Shown one piece after another: positions 7,206 to 15,661 of a DNA stretch of 18,952 nucleotides. The notes below the pieces were generated by a model that saw only the letters and a list, made by a program, of their open reading frames with translations, did no database searches and had not been told where the DNA came from. Position 1 is the stretch's first letter. Each line of letters starts with the position of its first letter. The translations under genes and the position numbers were made by a program. Source of the DNA: an uncultured Oxalobacteraceae bacterium (GTDB lineage Bacteria > Pseudomonadota > Gammaproteobacteria > Burkholderiales > Burkholderiaceae); NCBI GenBank assembly GCA_946478765.1, contig CAMLDH010000036.1, forward strand, positions 1 to 18,952. The letters run 5' to 3'.

Positions 7206-8789
7206 ATGCAAGTCGAGCGCAGAATTTTCCTGGCGCGGTCGGCGCGGCTGGCCGCGTGGGCAGCACTTGCACTTGCGTTTCCCGGCACCGCCATCGGACG
7301 CACGTCGTCGTATCCTTTCCGGCTGGGCGTCGCCTCCGGTTCGCCGCGGCCCAACAGCATCGTGTTGTGGACGCGGCTGTTGGCGGAACCGCTCGATCCG
7401 CACGCGTTTGGCACGACGCCGCTTGCAGTGCGCTGGGAGCTGGCGGATGACGACGCCTTCAAGCGCATCGTGGCCAGCGGCAGCGCTGTCGCGTTGCCGC
7501 AACTGGCGCATAGCATTCATGTCGATGTCGGCGGTTTGCAGCCCGGGCGCTGGTACTGGTATCGCTTCCTGTTGGGCGACGCGGTCAGCCCGGTCGGGCG
7601 CACGCGCACCGCGCCGCCGCCGGCGGCGATGCCGTCGATGCTGCGCTTTGCATTTGCATCCTGTCAGCACTGGGAATTCGGCCAGTACGCCGCCCATCGC
7701 CATATCGCGGCGGCAGCGCCCGACCTGGTGGCGTTTTTAGGCGACTACATCTATGAATGGGGCCCCTATGATCTGACGCATCCGGCAGCCGCGCGCCGCA
7801 CCAGCGAGAGCATCACGCTGGCCGATTACCGGATGCGCTATGCGCAATACAAGACCGATCCGCATTTGCAGGCGGCGCATCATGCGGCGCCCTGGATTGT
7901 GACCTGGGACGATCACGAGGTTGCCAATGATTACGGCAACGACCGCGACGAGCGGCTCGATCCTGATTTTCTGGCACGGCGCGCGGCTGCGTATCAGGCA
8001 TTTTATGAACACATGCCGGTGCGCTTGCCGCCCCTGCCCTCAGGGTCTAACCGGTTCGCGTTCATGCGCCTCTACGAGCGTTACGACTGGGGGCAATTGG
8101 CGCGTTTTCACGTGCTCGATGACCGGCAGTATCGTTCGTATCACGCATGCCCGAAACCCGGGCGCGGCGGTTCGAATTCCGTCACGAACAGTTGCACCGA
8201 GCGCATGGAACCGTCTCGCTCATTGCTCGGCGCAGAGCAGGAGACATGGCTGGCGCAGGGCTTCGCAACCTCGACGGCAAAGTGGAACATCCTCGCACAG
8301 CAAACATTGATGGCGCAGACAAGCCAGATTCCGGTCAAAAAGCCAGGTGACGGACAGTTCTGGACCGATGGCTGGGACGGCTATCCGGCGGCGCGCGATC
8401 GCCTGTTCGACGATATTGCGAAATACCGGCCGGCAAATCCGGTCGTGCTGTCGGGCGATGTGCACACGTTTTACGCAGCGGAGTTGAAGCGTAATTTCGA
8501 CCGAAAAACCTCGCCCGCCAATCCGCTCATCGCGACAGAATTCTGCGGCACCTCGATCACATCCAATTCGCGGCCGCAAGCGCGTACCGACCAGTATCTT
8601 GCGCAAAACCCGCATGTCAAATACGGCCGCAGCGATCGCCGCGGTTTTGTGATGATGGAAGTGACGCCGGCGCGCACGGTGGCCCATTTTCAGGGGATCG
8701 ATAACGTGCAACAAGCCGATTCCGGATTGTCGACGCTGGCGAGTTTTGTCGTCGAGAATGGCAAGCCGGGCGTTGTGCGTCCGGTTTGA
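7206..8789 (+). CDS. phoD: Alkaline phosphatase D (PhoD-type), Tat-exported
   Basis: This is a predicted periplasmic phosphodiesterase/alkaline phosphatase of the PhoD metallophosphatase family. I chose the ATG at 7206 (527 residues); an in-frame TTG at 7191 would add five residues. The N-terminus MQVERRIFLARSARLAAW is a twin-arginine signal peptide (ERRIFL then a hydrophobic stretch ending near FPGTAIG), as expected for PhoD, which is exported folded with its metals. A fibronectin-like N domain (LGVASGSPRPNSIVLWTRL) precedes the catalytic domain, with metal-site motifs ASCQ near 150-153, LGDYIYE near 178, WDDHEVANDYGND near 234-246, DDRQYR, and SGDVHTFY near 416-423. It lies 79 bases after the thioesterase and is closed by the terminator at 8852-8884. 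I see no convincing Pho box upstream. Confidence 0.94.
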   Translation: MQVERRIFLARSARLAAWAALALAFPGTAIGRTSSYPFRLGVASGSPRPNSIVLWTRLLAEPLDPHAFGTTPLAVRWELADDDAFKRIVASGSAVALPQLAHSIHVDVGGLQPGRWYWYRFLLGDAVSPVGRTRTAPPPAAMPSMLRFAFASCQHWEFGQYAAHRHIAAAAPDLVAFLGDYIYEWGPYDLTHPAAARRTSESITLADYRMRYAQYKTDPHLQAAHHAAPWIVTWDDHEVANDYGNDRDERLDPDFLARRAAAYQAFYEHMPVRLPPLPSGSNRFAFMRLYERYDWGQLARFHVLDDRQYRSYHACPKPGRGGSNSVTNSCTERMEPSRSLLGAEQETWLAQGFATSTAKWNILAQQTLMAQTSQIPVKKPGDGQFWTDGWDGYPAARDRLFDDIAKYRPANPVVLSGDVHTFYAAELKRNFDRKTSPANPLIATEFCGTSITSNSRPQARTDQYLAQNPHVKYGRSDRRGFVMMEVTPARTVAHFQGIDNVQQADSGLSTLASFVVENGKPGVVRPV

Positions 8790-8851
8790 AAACAAGGGAG
8801 CGCCAACCAGGCCCGGCACTACCGCACTCGCGCCGGATCGGCATGCCGGAC

Positions 8852-8884
8852 AAAAAAAGCCGCCTGACGAGCAAGCGGCTTTTT
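8852..8884. terminator. Bidirectional intrinsic terminator between phoD and fadD
   Basis: The stem AAGCCGC (8857-8863)/GCGGCTT (8875-8881) has an 11-base loop. A seven-A run begins at 8852 and a five-T run ends at 8884, so the hairpin ends in a U tract on both strands. It serves phoD from the left and fadD from the right. Confidence 0.9.
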
Positions 8885-8916
8885 ATGGCGTCGGAAAGCG
8901 GCAACGCAAATACGTA

Positions 8917-10599
8917 CTATGTCTCCTTTTTCTCGTCACGCAATTCGCGCCGCAGAATTTTTCCGACATTCGTCTTCGGCAGTGCGTCGCGGAACTCGAT
9001 GTACTTCGGCCTCTTGTACCCGGTGAATTGTTCCTTGCAGTAGCGCATCAACTGTTCGGTCGTAAGCGCCGGATCCTTGCGCACCACAAACAGCTTGACC
9101 GCTTCGCCGGAATTGTTGTCCGGCACACCGATGCATGCGCATTCCAACACTCCCGGATGTGCGGCGACAACGCCTTCGATCTCGTTGGGATAAACGTTAA
9201 AGCCCGAGACCAGGATCATGTCCTTTTTACGATCGACAATTTTGATATAGCCGCGCGCATCCATGATGCCGATGTCGCCGGATTTGAAAAATCCGTCTGG
9301 CGTCATGGCCTTGGCCGTCTCATCCGGACGGTTCCAGTAACCCGCCATCACCTGCGGTCCGCGAATCGCAATCTCGCCCGGCTGGCCCAGCGGTACCGGC
9401 TTGCCGTCATCGTCCAGAATCGCGATGTCGGTAGACGAAACCGGCAAGCCGATGTTGCCGGAAAATTCCGTTGCATCGCCCGGATTGCTGGTTACCACCG
9501 GCGAAGTCTCGGACAAGCCATAACCTTCAATGATCGAACAACCGGTTACTTTCACCCATTTGTCGTTGACCGCCTGTTGCACCGCCATGCCGCCGCCGTT
9601 ACAGATTTTCAGTGCAGAGAAATCCAGTTTGGCGAACGCTGGATTGTTCAGCAAGCCGTTGTACAGCGTATTGACTGCCGGCAGCATATTGATTTTGTAT
9701 TTCGCAAGCTCCTTGATGAAACCCGGGATGTCGCGCGGATTTGGAATTAGGATATTCAAGCTGCCCAGACGGGTGCCCAACAGGCAGCACACGGTCAATG
9801 CGAAGATGTGATACAGCGGCAGCGCGCAGACGATCGTGAGTGCATCGACCTTCGGCGCCTTGTTCAGGGCCGGTTGCACCCACGCCTCATTTTGCAGCAC
9901 ATTGGCAATCACATTTTTATGCAAGAGCGTCGCGCCTTTCGACACGCCGGTCGTGCCGCCGGTGTACTGTAGGAACGCGACGTCATCATGGCCGATGTCG
10001 ACCGGCCTCAAGGACATGCGGGTCGCCTCGGACAACACTTGCTTGAAACGGATCGCGCTCGGCAGCGAGAATGCCGGCACCGCTTTTTTTATATTGCGCA
10101 CGACGAAGTTGACGATGGCGCCTTTGACGCCGCCCAGCAAGTCGCCCACGCTGGCGACGATGATGTGTTTGATGTTGGTCTGGGCAACGACCTGTTCCAG
10201 CGTGGCCGCAAAATTTTCCAGGATGATGATGGCCTCGGCGCCGGAATCGTTCAACTGATGTTCCAGCTCACGCGGGGTGTACAGCGGGTTGACGTTTACC
10301 ACCGTGCAACCGGCGCGCAGAATGGCCGCGATGGCGACCGGATATTGCAACACGTTCGGCATCATGATGGCGACGCGCGCACCCTTCTTCAGCCCTTTGC
10401 TTTGCAGCCATGCCCCCAGACGCTTGGATATTTCATCTACTTCGCCGTAGGTGAGGAATTTATCCATGCACACATAAGCATTGCGCGCGGCGTACTTGCG
10501 GAAGGATTCTTCCAGCAGATGCACCAACGAACGGTATTGTGTGCAATCGATCTCTGCCGGCACGCCTTCGGGATACGACTGAAGCCAAACCTTTTCCAT
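8917..10599 (-). CDS. fadD: Long-chain fatty acid-CoA ligase (FadD-type)
   Basis: This enzyme activates fatty acids to acyl-CoA using ATP, the entry step to beta-oxidation. The frame is open upstream, but the ATG at 10599 gives 560 residues, matching FadD (561), and has AGAGGCGGAG just before it. The product begins MEKVWLQSYPEGVPAEID, like FadD. Adenylate-forming motifs are YTGGTTGVSKGA near 211-222 (P-loop-like), GYGLSETSP near 359-367, the hinge region GWFxTGD-equivalent (DGFFKSGDIG), VDRKKDMILVSGFNVYPNEIE, and the C-terminal catalytic lysine context KTNVGKILRRELR. It stands alone on the minus strand, closed by a bidirectional terminator. I could not identify a firm promoter in its 311-base upstream gap. 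Confidence 0.94.
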   Translation of the reverse strand: MEKVWLQSYPEGVPAEIDCTQYRSLVHLLEESFRKYAARNAYVCMDKFLTYGEVDEISKRLGAWLQSKGLKKGARVAIMMPNVLQYPVAIAAILRAGCTVVNVNPLYTPRELEHQLNDSGAEAIIILENFAATLEQVVAQTNIKHIIVASVGDLLGGVKGAIVNFVVRNIKKAVPAFSLPSAIRFKQVLSEATRMSLRPVDIGHDDVAFLQYTGGTTGVSKGATLLHKNVIANVLQNEAWVQPALNKAPKVDALTIVCALPLYHIFALTVCCLLGTRLGSLNILIPNPRDIPGFIKELAKYKINMLPAVNTLYNGLLNNPAFAKLDFSALKICNGGGMAVQQAVNDKWVKVTGCSIIEGYGLSETSPVVTSNPGDATEFSGNIGLPVSSTDIAILDDDGKPVPLGQPGEIAIRGPQVMAGYWNRPDETAKAMTPDGFFKSGDIGIMDARGYIKIVDRKKDMILVSGFNVYPNEIEGVVAAHPGVLECACIGVPDNNSGEAVKLFVVRKDPALTTEQLMRYCKEQFTGYKRPKYIEFRDALPKTNVGKILRRELRDEKKET

Positions 10600-10910
10600 T
10601 CTCCGCCTCTTGCCTCTGATTGTTCTAGATATGATGAACTGGGATTGGCACACCGTTATGCGTCACGTTAACTTGTTGTTTTTCCAACGTGATCCTATCG
10701 GGCAGCGCGCTTGGGTGCAAGCGTTTTGTACAGTATCCGAAGAACTTCTCTACCGTCATCGGCATATCGCAAGGCGACAATACGCGCGTAAATAGGGGAT
10801 GCCTTCTTCATCTTGGCGCGGGCACACACTGCCCACCGCGCTGCAGCACATTATCCTTGGAGGGGAGGATAGTGTCGGCCTGGAATTGGGATTCCGGCAA
10901 TCACACCGCA
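10600..10910. other. Non-coding gap upstream of fadD
   Basis: No convincing gene lies in this 311-base stretch. It must contain the fadD promoter, but I find no well-spaced sigma-70 boxes. Two inverted repeats are visible: a loose TCACGTT/AACGTGA pair (10663-10669, 10686-10692) and the stronger hairpin at 10848-10875. Confidence 0.6.
10848..10875. repeat. 10-bp stem hairpin downstream of the metallopeptidase gene
   Basis: ACATTATCCT (10848-10857) pairs with AGGATAGTGT (10866-10875) with one T/G wobble and an eight-base purine-rich loop. It lies 35 bases beyond the end of the lipoprotein gene. There is no U tract, so it may be a message-stabilising 3' hairpin rather than an intrinsic terminator. 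Confidence 0.55.
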
Positions 10911-12023
10911 CTATTTGCTTGGCGCCGCCATATTCGAGGCTGGCGCACCGCCGGACTGCGCAGTGATTTGTGGCGGCTGCAACGCGAGCCGCGTCAATTG
11001 CCGATGGCGCGCGTCCTTGTCGAGCGCCGCCAGTGCGCGCACCGCGTCATAGAATCGCGGAAAACTCTTTTCCCGCATCAGCAACGCACGAAACCCCGGA
11101 ACGAAATCGTGATATGTCGCAATCGATGCCAGATGCGCATTCGACAACGGCTCGGCAAACCAGCGGTCATAGCCGCTGTAGCCGCCCCATGCCGCTTTCA
11201 TCGCTTGGTAGTCCTCCTTCAATGTTCTAAAAATCATTTCTTTCTGCTGTTTCTTTTCAGCGCTGCTGGCGGAACGTGCATAGTTGTCCTCCAGCGCTTT
11301 GCGGCACTTCTGCAATAAGGTCAGGAAATCGTGCTTGCGTCCTTCATGTTCGACATGCACCTGCCGCATGCGATCGTCGCCATGCGCGGCCAGCCAACGC
11401 GCGACACCGGCCTCTTCGACTGCGGTGGCAAACGATTCATTGAATTGCGAATCTCCCGATGCGTAGGCGACCTGATGCGCCAGTTCATGAAACACCAGGC
11501 GCGCCAATTCGGCATCCGGATACTGGATAAACGTGGACAGTACAGGATCGTTGAACCAGCCGAGCGTTGAATAGGCCGCGACGCCTGCGACCTGCACGTC
11601 AAAACCGTCGTGCCGCAATTCGCTCGCAAACAGCTGTGCATCGTCCTTGCTGTAATAGCCGCGATAATTGACGCAGCCCGCGATCGGGAAGCACCACTGC
11701 GCCGGATTCAGCGACAGTTCGGGTGTCGCGACCACATTCCACAAGACATAGGGACGCTTCAAATCGGTATACGTCTTGAACGTCCCATTGTCCGGCAAAC
11801 CCAATTCCTGCGCCGCAAATACGCGGATCTCTTTGACGCGCTCGAGCCGGCTTTTCAGCTTGCCGCCGATAGTCGGATCGGACAGCCAATCGTCGATCGG
11901 CTTCGCATCCGACAACAAGATGAACTCGCCTTGCGCGGCCTGTGCGTAATAGTTCAGTTGCGCACAACCCGCAAGCATCGCCGCCAATCCGCCGATCATC
12001 ACGCCGCACCACTTCATGTTCAT
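10911..12023 (-). CDS. Putative zinc aminopeptidase lipoprotein (PF10023-like)
   Basis: This is a 370-residue predicted lipoprotein. The signal peptide ends in the lipobox LAGC with Cys20 as the lipidated residue, and AQ follows, which suggests outer-membrane sorting. The zinc site HELAHQ is at 179-184, with further acidic residues in NESFATAVEE (195-204) that probably supply the third ligand. The spacing and the flanking ARLVFHELAHQ...FNESFAT pattern match the uncharacterised putative aminopeptidase family PF10023. A short aromatic pattern after it (WGGYSGYDRWF) probably shapes the substrate cleft. The gene begins 3 bases after the oxidoreductase stop and so is likely co-transcribed. A second ATG two codons downstream is also possible. 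Substrate unknown. Confidence 0.88.
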   Translation of the reverse strand: MNMKWCGVMIGGLAAMLAGCAQLNYYAQAAQGEFILLSDAKPIDDWLSDPTIGGKLKSRLERVKEIRVFAAQELGLPDNGTFKTYTDLKRPYVLWNVVATPELSLNPAQWCFPIAGCVNYRGYYSKDDAQLFASELRHDGFDVQVAGVAAYSTLGWFNDPVLSTFIQYPDAELARLVFHELAHQVAYASGDSQFNESFATAVEEAGVARWLAAHGDDRMRQVHVEHEGRKHDFLTLLQKCRKALEDNYARSASSAEKKQQKEMIFRTLKEDYQAMKAAWGGYSGYDRWFAEPLSNAHLASIATYHDFVPGFRALLMREKSFPRFYDAVRALAALDKDARHRQLTRLALQPPQITAQSGGAPASNMAAPSK

Positions 12024-12026
12024 GCT

Positions 12027-14111
12027 CTACTCTTTCGCTTTCTCCACTTGCACCAGCACGTCATAGAACGTCGGCGCGCGCCCCATATCTGTCAGACGCT
12101 GGCTTGTCACTTCATTGGCATTCTTGCCATCGGCGGCGAACTTCTTCCACCAGATCGACAAGCCGACCACCAAACCTTGCCGCGCCTTGTCGGTCACGCG
12201 CGCTTTCGCGATAAACGATCCGCGATCGTTATGGATTCGGACATGATCGCCATTGGCAATGTCGCGTTGCGCGGCGTCGAGCGGATGAATATCGAGATGC
12301 GGTTCGCCTTCCGTATTGCGCAGGCTCTGAACATTGACGAAAGTGGAGTTGAGAAAGTTCCTGGCCGGCGGGGAAATCATTGCGAGCGGATATTTTTTCG
12401 CCAACACCGGATTGCTTGCGACTGATTCGTACGGTGCGATATAGCTTGGCAACGGGTCCAGTCCGTCAGTTTGCATGCGTTCGCTGTAAAACTCGCATTT
12501 ACCGGATGGGGTCGGAAAACCGCCATCGGCAAACGGCGCATCCGGCATGTTCAATTTCTGCCAACCTTTTTGCTTCAACGCGTCCCAATCGAAATGCACC
12601 GCACGCACGTCCTGCGTATTGAATGCCTGTGCCGCAATCGCGTCATCGCTCTCTTGAAAACATGGATCATCAAAACCCATGCGCGCCGCCAGCAAGCGAA
12701 AAATGTCCGTGTTCGATTTGGTCTCGCCCAACGGCGCAATCGCCGCGTTATTGGCCATCATGTAAAGATGGCCATAGGTCGAATGCACATCGACATGCTC
12801 CAATTGCGTCGTGGCCGGCAACAGGATATCGGCATAGTCCGCGGTATCGGTTTGAAAATGTTCCAACACGACCGTAAACAAATCTTCGCGCGCAAACCCT
12901 TGCGCGACTTTCACCGAATCCGGCGCGACAGCAACCGGATTGGCGTTGTACACGATCAGTGCCTCGATTGTCGGACCGAATGCGGGTGAGGCGTCGGTGA
13001 GCAGATCATCCCCGATGGTCACCATGTTAATGGTGCGCGGCGCGCGCTGGCGCGGCAGCAGATCCGGCCGCTGCAACGCCTTGTTATTCTTTGGAAAGCT
13101 ATCCGATGCCGAAAGTTGAATACCGCCGGCCGCATGGCGCCACGCGCCGACCAGCGCCGGCAGGCACGCAATATTGCGCACCGCCATGCCGCCGCCGCGC
13201 ACGCGCTGCAGGCCGTAATTGGCACGGATCGCAACCGCATCGCCGCGCCTGGCAGTTTCGCCATATTCGCGCGCCAGTTGTTCAACCTCGTTGATGCTGA
13301 TGCCGCACACTTCGGCGACGCGTTGCGGCGGCCATTCGCGTGCACGCTGCTTCAACTGATCGAAGCCATGGGTGTGACGCGCGATGTAATCGTGATCGAT
13401 CCAATCTTCGGCAATCAACACATGCATCATGCCGAGTGCGAGCGCGGCGTCGGTGCCGGGTAACAGCGCGATATGCTGATGGCATTTTTCCGCAGTGAGC
13501 GAGCGGTAAGGGTCAATCGCGATCAGTTTCGCGCCGCGCCGTTTCGCTTCCTGTGCACGCATCCAGAAATGCAGACTGGAGGCGATCGGATTGCCGCCCC
13601 AGATCAGAATCAGTTTTGAATTTTGGAATTGTTCGACATCGGTACCGATCCGCGCGCCGATTGTGTAGGTATAGCCAGTGCCGCCGGCAGTCGCGCATAT
13701 CGTGCGGTCGAGCAGCGATGCGCCCATTTTATGGAAGAAGCGCGACGACATCGACTCGCCTTGCACCAAGCCCATCGTGCCGGCATAGCTGTACGGCAGA
13801 ATCGCTTGCGGGTCGCGCGCGGCAATCGCTTTCAAACGCGCCGCAATCGTATCGAGCGCCTCGTCCCAACCGATGCGCGCGAATTTGCCCTCCCCTTTTT
13901 TTCCGATCCGCTTCATCGGATACAGCAAACGCTCCTTGTGATAAGTGCGTTCGGTATAACGCGACACCTTGGTGCACAGTGCGCCGGCCGTGGTCGGGTG
14001 ATCCGGATCGCCGCGCACTTCGGTGGCGACACCATCCTGCACCGTCACTAACATCGCGCAGGTATCGGGGCAATCGTGCGGACAAACCGCACGAACAATG
14101 GACATGGTCAT
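12027..14111 (-). CDS. Molybdopterin oxidoreductase with one [4Fe-4S] cluster
   Basis: This is a 694-residue member of the DMSO reductase superfamily, expected to carry bis-MGD molybdenum/tungsten and one iron-sulfur cluster. Cys10, 14, 18 and 46 form the N-terminal cluster motif (CPHDCPDTC ... GALCTK). Cys139 in DRTICATAGG sits where Nap and formate dehydrogenase place the Cys/Sec metal ligand, so it is probably the metal ligand. Other landmarks are LILIWGGNPIAS, AIDPYRSLTAEKCHQHIALLPGTD, and a C-terminal dinucleotide-binding domain (EPHLDIHPLDAAQRDIANGDHVRIHN). There is no Tat signal, so it is cytoplasmic. The start ATG at 14111 follows AAAGGATTGGAATAAGA; a second ATG is two codons on. No electron-transfer or membrane-anchor subunit is adjacent. 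Substrate unknown. Confidence 0.9.
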   Translation of the reverse strand: MTMSIVRAVCPHDCPDTCAMLVTVQDGVATEVRGDPDHPTTAGALCTKVSRYTERTYHKERLLYPMKRIGKKGEGKFARIGWDEALDTIAARLKAIAARDPQAILPYSYAGTMGLVQGESMSSRFFHKMGASLLDRTICATAGGTGYTYTIGARIGTDVEQFQNSKLILIWGGNPIASSLHFWMRAQEAKRRGAKLIAIDPYRSLTAEKCHQHIALLPGTDAALALGMMHVLIAEDWIDHDYIARHTHGFDQLKQRAREWPPQRVAEVCGISINEVEQLAREYGETARRGDAVAIRANYGLQRVRGGGMAVRNIACLPALVGAWRHAAGGIQLSASDSFPKNNKALQRPDLLPRQRAPRTINMVTIGDDLLTDASPAFGPTIEALIVYNANPVAVAPDSVKVAQGFAREDLFTVVLEHFQTDTADYADILLPATTQLEHVDVHSTYGHLYMMANNAAIAPLGETKSNTDIFRLLAARMGFDDPCFQESDDAIAAQAFNTQDVRAVHFDWDALKQKGWQKLNMPDAPFADGGFPTPSGKCEFYSERMQTDGLDPLPSYIAPYESVASNPVLAKKYPLAMISPPARNFLNSTFVNVQSLRNTEGEPHLDIHPLDAAQRDIANGDHVRIHNDRGSFIAKARVTDKARQGLVVGLSIWWKKFAADGKNANEVTSQRLTDMGRAPTFYDVLVQVEKAKE

Positions 14112-14427
14112 TCTTATTCCAATCCTTTGAATTGCATCGTACTGCAAACCGTCATCCAAATGAAGCGCATCCGACGCACGACTTGCACATGATTTTCATG
14201 CATGAAACGCCATGGTATACGCTGGACGCTTTGCTGGTATTGGGGGTGATGGAAAAAGACGCGATTTCATGTTGCATGACGGGCTTGGATTGGGATTAAA
14301 CACGTGGGCGCGGCGTCAGCGTAATATTACATATTTGGCCATGCGCTTACTCATACAACCATATCGCATTGCAATAAGGAAGCCGCGAAAAATTTGCGCT
14401 TGCTGATGGAAATGCTTGGAGAAATAC
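14112..14427. other. Divergent promoter region with palindromes
   Basis: This 316-base gap separates the divergent oxidoreductase and amidohydrolase genes and must hold both promoters. No gene is visible. It contains a perfect 14-bp palindrome TTTCATGCATGAAA at 14194-14207 and a perfect 10-bp palindrome GTAATATTAC at 14321-14330, either of which could be an operator. No clear sigma-70 pair stood out. Confidence 0.5.
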
Positions 14428-15639
14428 ATGAAGTTGATTGATCCGATTATCCAGTTCCATTCCGAATTGCGACAAATTCGGCGCGACATTCACGCACATC
14501 CGGAGTTGAGCTACGAGGAACATCGTACGTCCGAAATCGTTGCGCAGAAATTGACAGAATGGGGCATTCCTATCCTGCGCGGTATGGGCATCACCGGCGT
14601 GGTCGGCATCATCAAGAATGGCAGCAGCGAGCGCGCAATCGGCTTGCGTGCCGACATGGATGCGCTACCGATGCAGGAATTCAATACCTTCCTGCACGCA
14701 TCGAAACATCCAGGCAAGATGCATGCATGCGGCCACGATGGTCATACGGCCATGCTGTTGGGCGCTGCGCACTACCTGGCGCAGCACCGCAATTTCGACG
14801 GCACGGTGTACGTGATTTTTCAACCAGCCGAAGAAGGCGGCGGCGGCGCCAGGCGCATGATGGAAGACGGCCTGTTCGAGCGTTGCACGATGGATGCGGT
14901 GTTCGGGATGCATAACTGGCCGGGCGCGGCCACTGGCAGTTTTGGCGTGACGTCGGGGCCGATGATGGCATCCAGCAATGAATTTGAAGTGATCGTCAAA
15001 GGCAAAGGCGCGCATGCGGCGCAACCGCATAAAGGCATCGATCCGATCATGATCGCGGTGCAAATTGCACAAAGCTGGCAAACCATCATTACCCGCAACA
15101 AGAGTCCGATCGAGTCGGCCGTGCTGTCGATTACGCAGATCCATTCCGGCAGCGCCACCAACGTGATTCCGGATGACGCAACGCTGATCGGCACGGTGCG
15201 CACCTTCAATGGCGACATGCTCGATTTGATCGAACAGCGCATGCGCGGCATCGCCAGCCACACGGCGGCCGCATTCGATGCCCAGATTGATTTTCGCTTC
15301 AAGCGCAACTATCCGCCATTGATCAATCATGCCAGGGAAACCGCAGTTGCAGTCGAGGTAATGCAATCGGTGGTCGGTGCGCAAAACGTCAATTCGCAGG
15401 TCGAGCCGACGATGGGCGCCGAGGATTTTGCATTTATGCTGCAGCAGAAGCCGGGCTGCTATGTTTTCATTGGCAACGGCGACGGCGAGCATCGCGATTT
15501 CGGGCATAACGTGGGACCGTGCAACCTGCACAATCCGAGTTATGACTTCAATGACGATCTGTTGCCGATCGGCGCCACATATTGGGTGCGACTGGCGGAG
15601 CACTATCTGCGGACAACAGAACGGCAAGCGCAGCGCTGA
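14428..15639 (+). CDS. M20-family metal-dependent amidohydrolase (hippurate hydrolase/amino-acylase type)
   Basis: This is a 403-residue cytoplasmic hydrolase that removes acyl groups from N-acyl amino acids or related amides. The ATG at 14428 is chosen because GGAG at 14418-14421 is correctly spaced; an in-frame TTG at 14416 is less likely. M20D landmarks are RRDIHAHPELSYEE, GLRADMDALPM, the metal-site HACGHDGHTAM (His99-His106), catalytic PAEEGGGGA (Glu135/136), GMHNWPG, and MGAEDFAFML. The dimerisation (lid) domain lies between, near GKGAHAAQPHKGIDP. The precise substrate (hippurate, N-acetyl amino acid, indole-3-acetyl amino acid) cannot be told from sequence. It is the only gene in its plus-strand unit. 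Confidence 0.92.
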   Translation: MKLIDPIIQFHSELRQIRRDIHAHPELSYEEHRTSEIVAQKLTEWGIPILRGMGITGVVGIIKNGSSERAIGLRADMDALPMQEFNTFLHASKHPGKMHACGHDGHTAMLLGAAHYLAQHRNFDGTVYVIFQPAEEGGGGARRMMEDGLFERCTMDAVFGMHNWPGAATGSFGVTSGPMMASSNEFEVIVKGKGAHAAQPHKGIDPIMIAVQIAQSWQTIITRNKSPIESAVLSITQIHSGSATNVIPDDATLIGTVRTFNGDMLDLIEQRMRGIASHTAAAFDAQIDFRFKRNYPPLINHARETAVAVEVMQSVVGAQNVNSQVEPTMGAEDFAFMLQQKPGCYVFIGNGDGEHRDFGHNVGPCNLHNPSYDFNDDLLPIGATYWVRLAEHYLRTTERQAQR

Positions 15640-15647
15640 TCTGCGCT
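15627..15647. terminator. Short GC-rich hairpin over the amidohydrolase stop
   Basis: AGCGCAG (15627-15633) and CTGCGCT (15641-15647) form a 7-bp stem with a seven-base loop that includes the TGA stop. There is no U tract. It lies at the junction of two convergent genes, so it could help 3'-end formation. Confidence 0.35.
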
Positions 15648-15661
15648 GTCAATGCATCGGC

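Noticed and set aside
8746..9750. 334-codon open frame on the plus strand
   Set aside because: It runs antisense through the well-supported fadD gene, has no family motifs and is rich in Arg/His/Gln, as expected for a shadow of GC-rich coding sequence.
11610..12425. 271-codon open frame on the plus strand
   Set aside because: It crosses antisense over two confident genes (lipoprotein peptidase and oxidoreductase) and their junction, with no domain.
14665..15627. 320-codon open frame on the minus strand
   Set aside because: It is entirely antisense to the M20 amidohydrolase, with no recognisable domain and a composition typical of a shadow frame.
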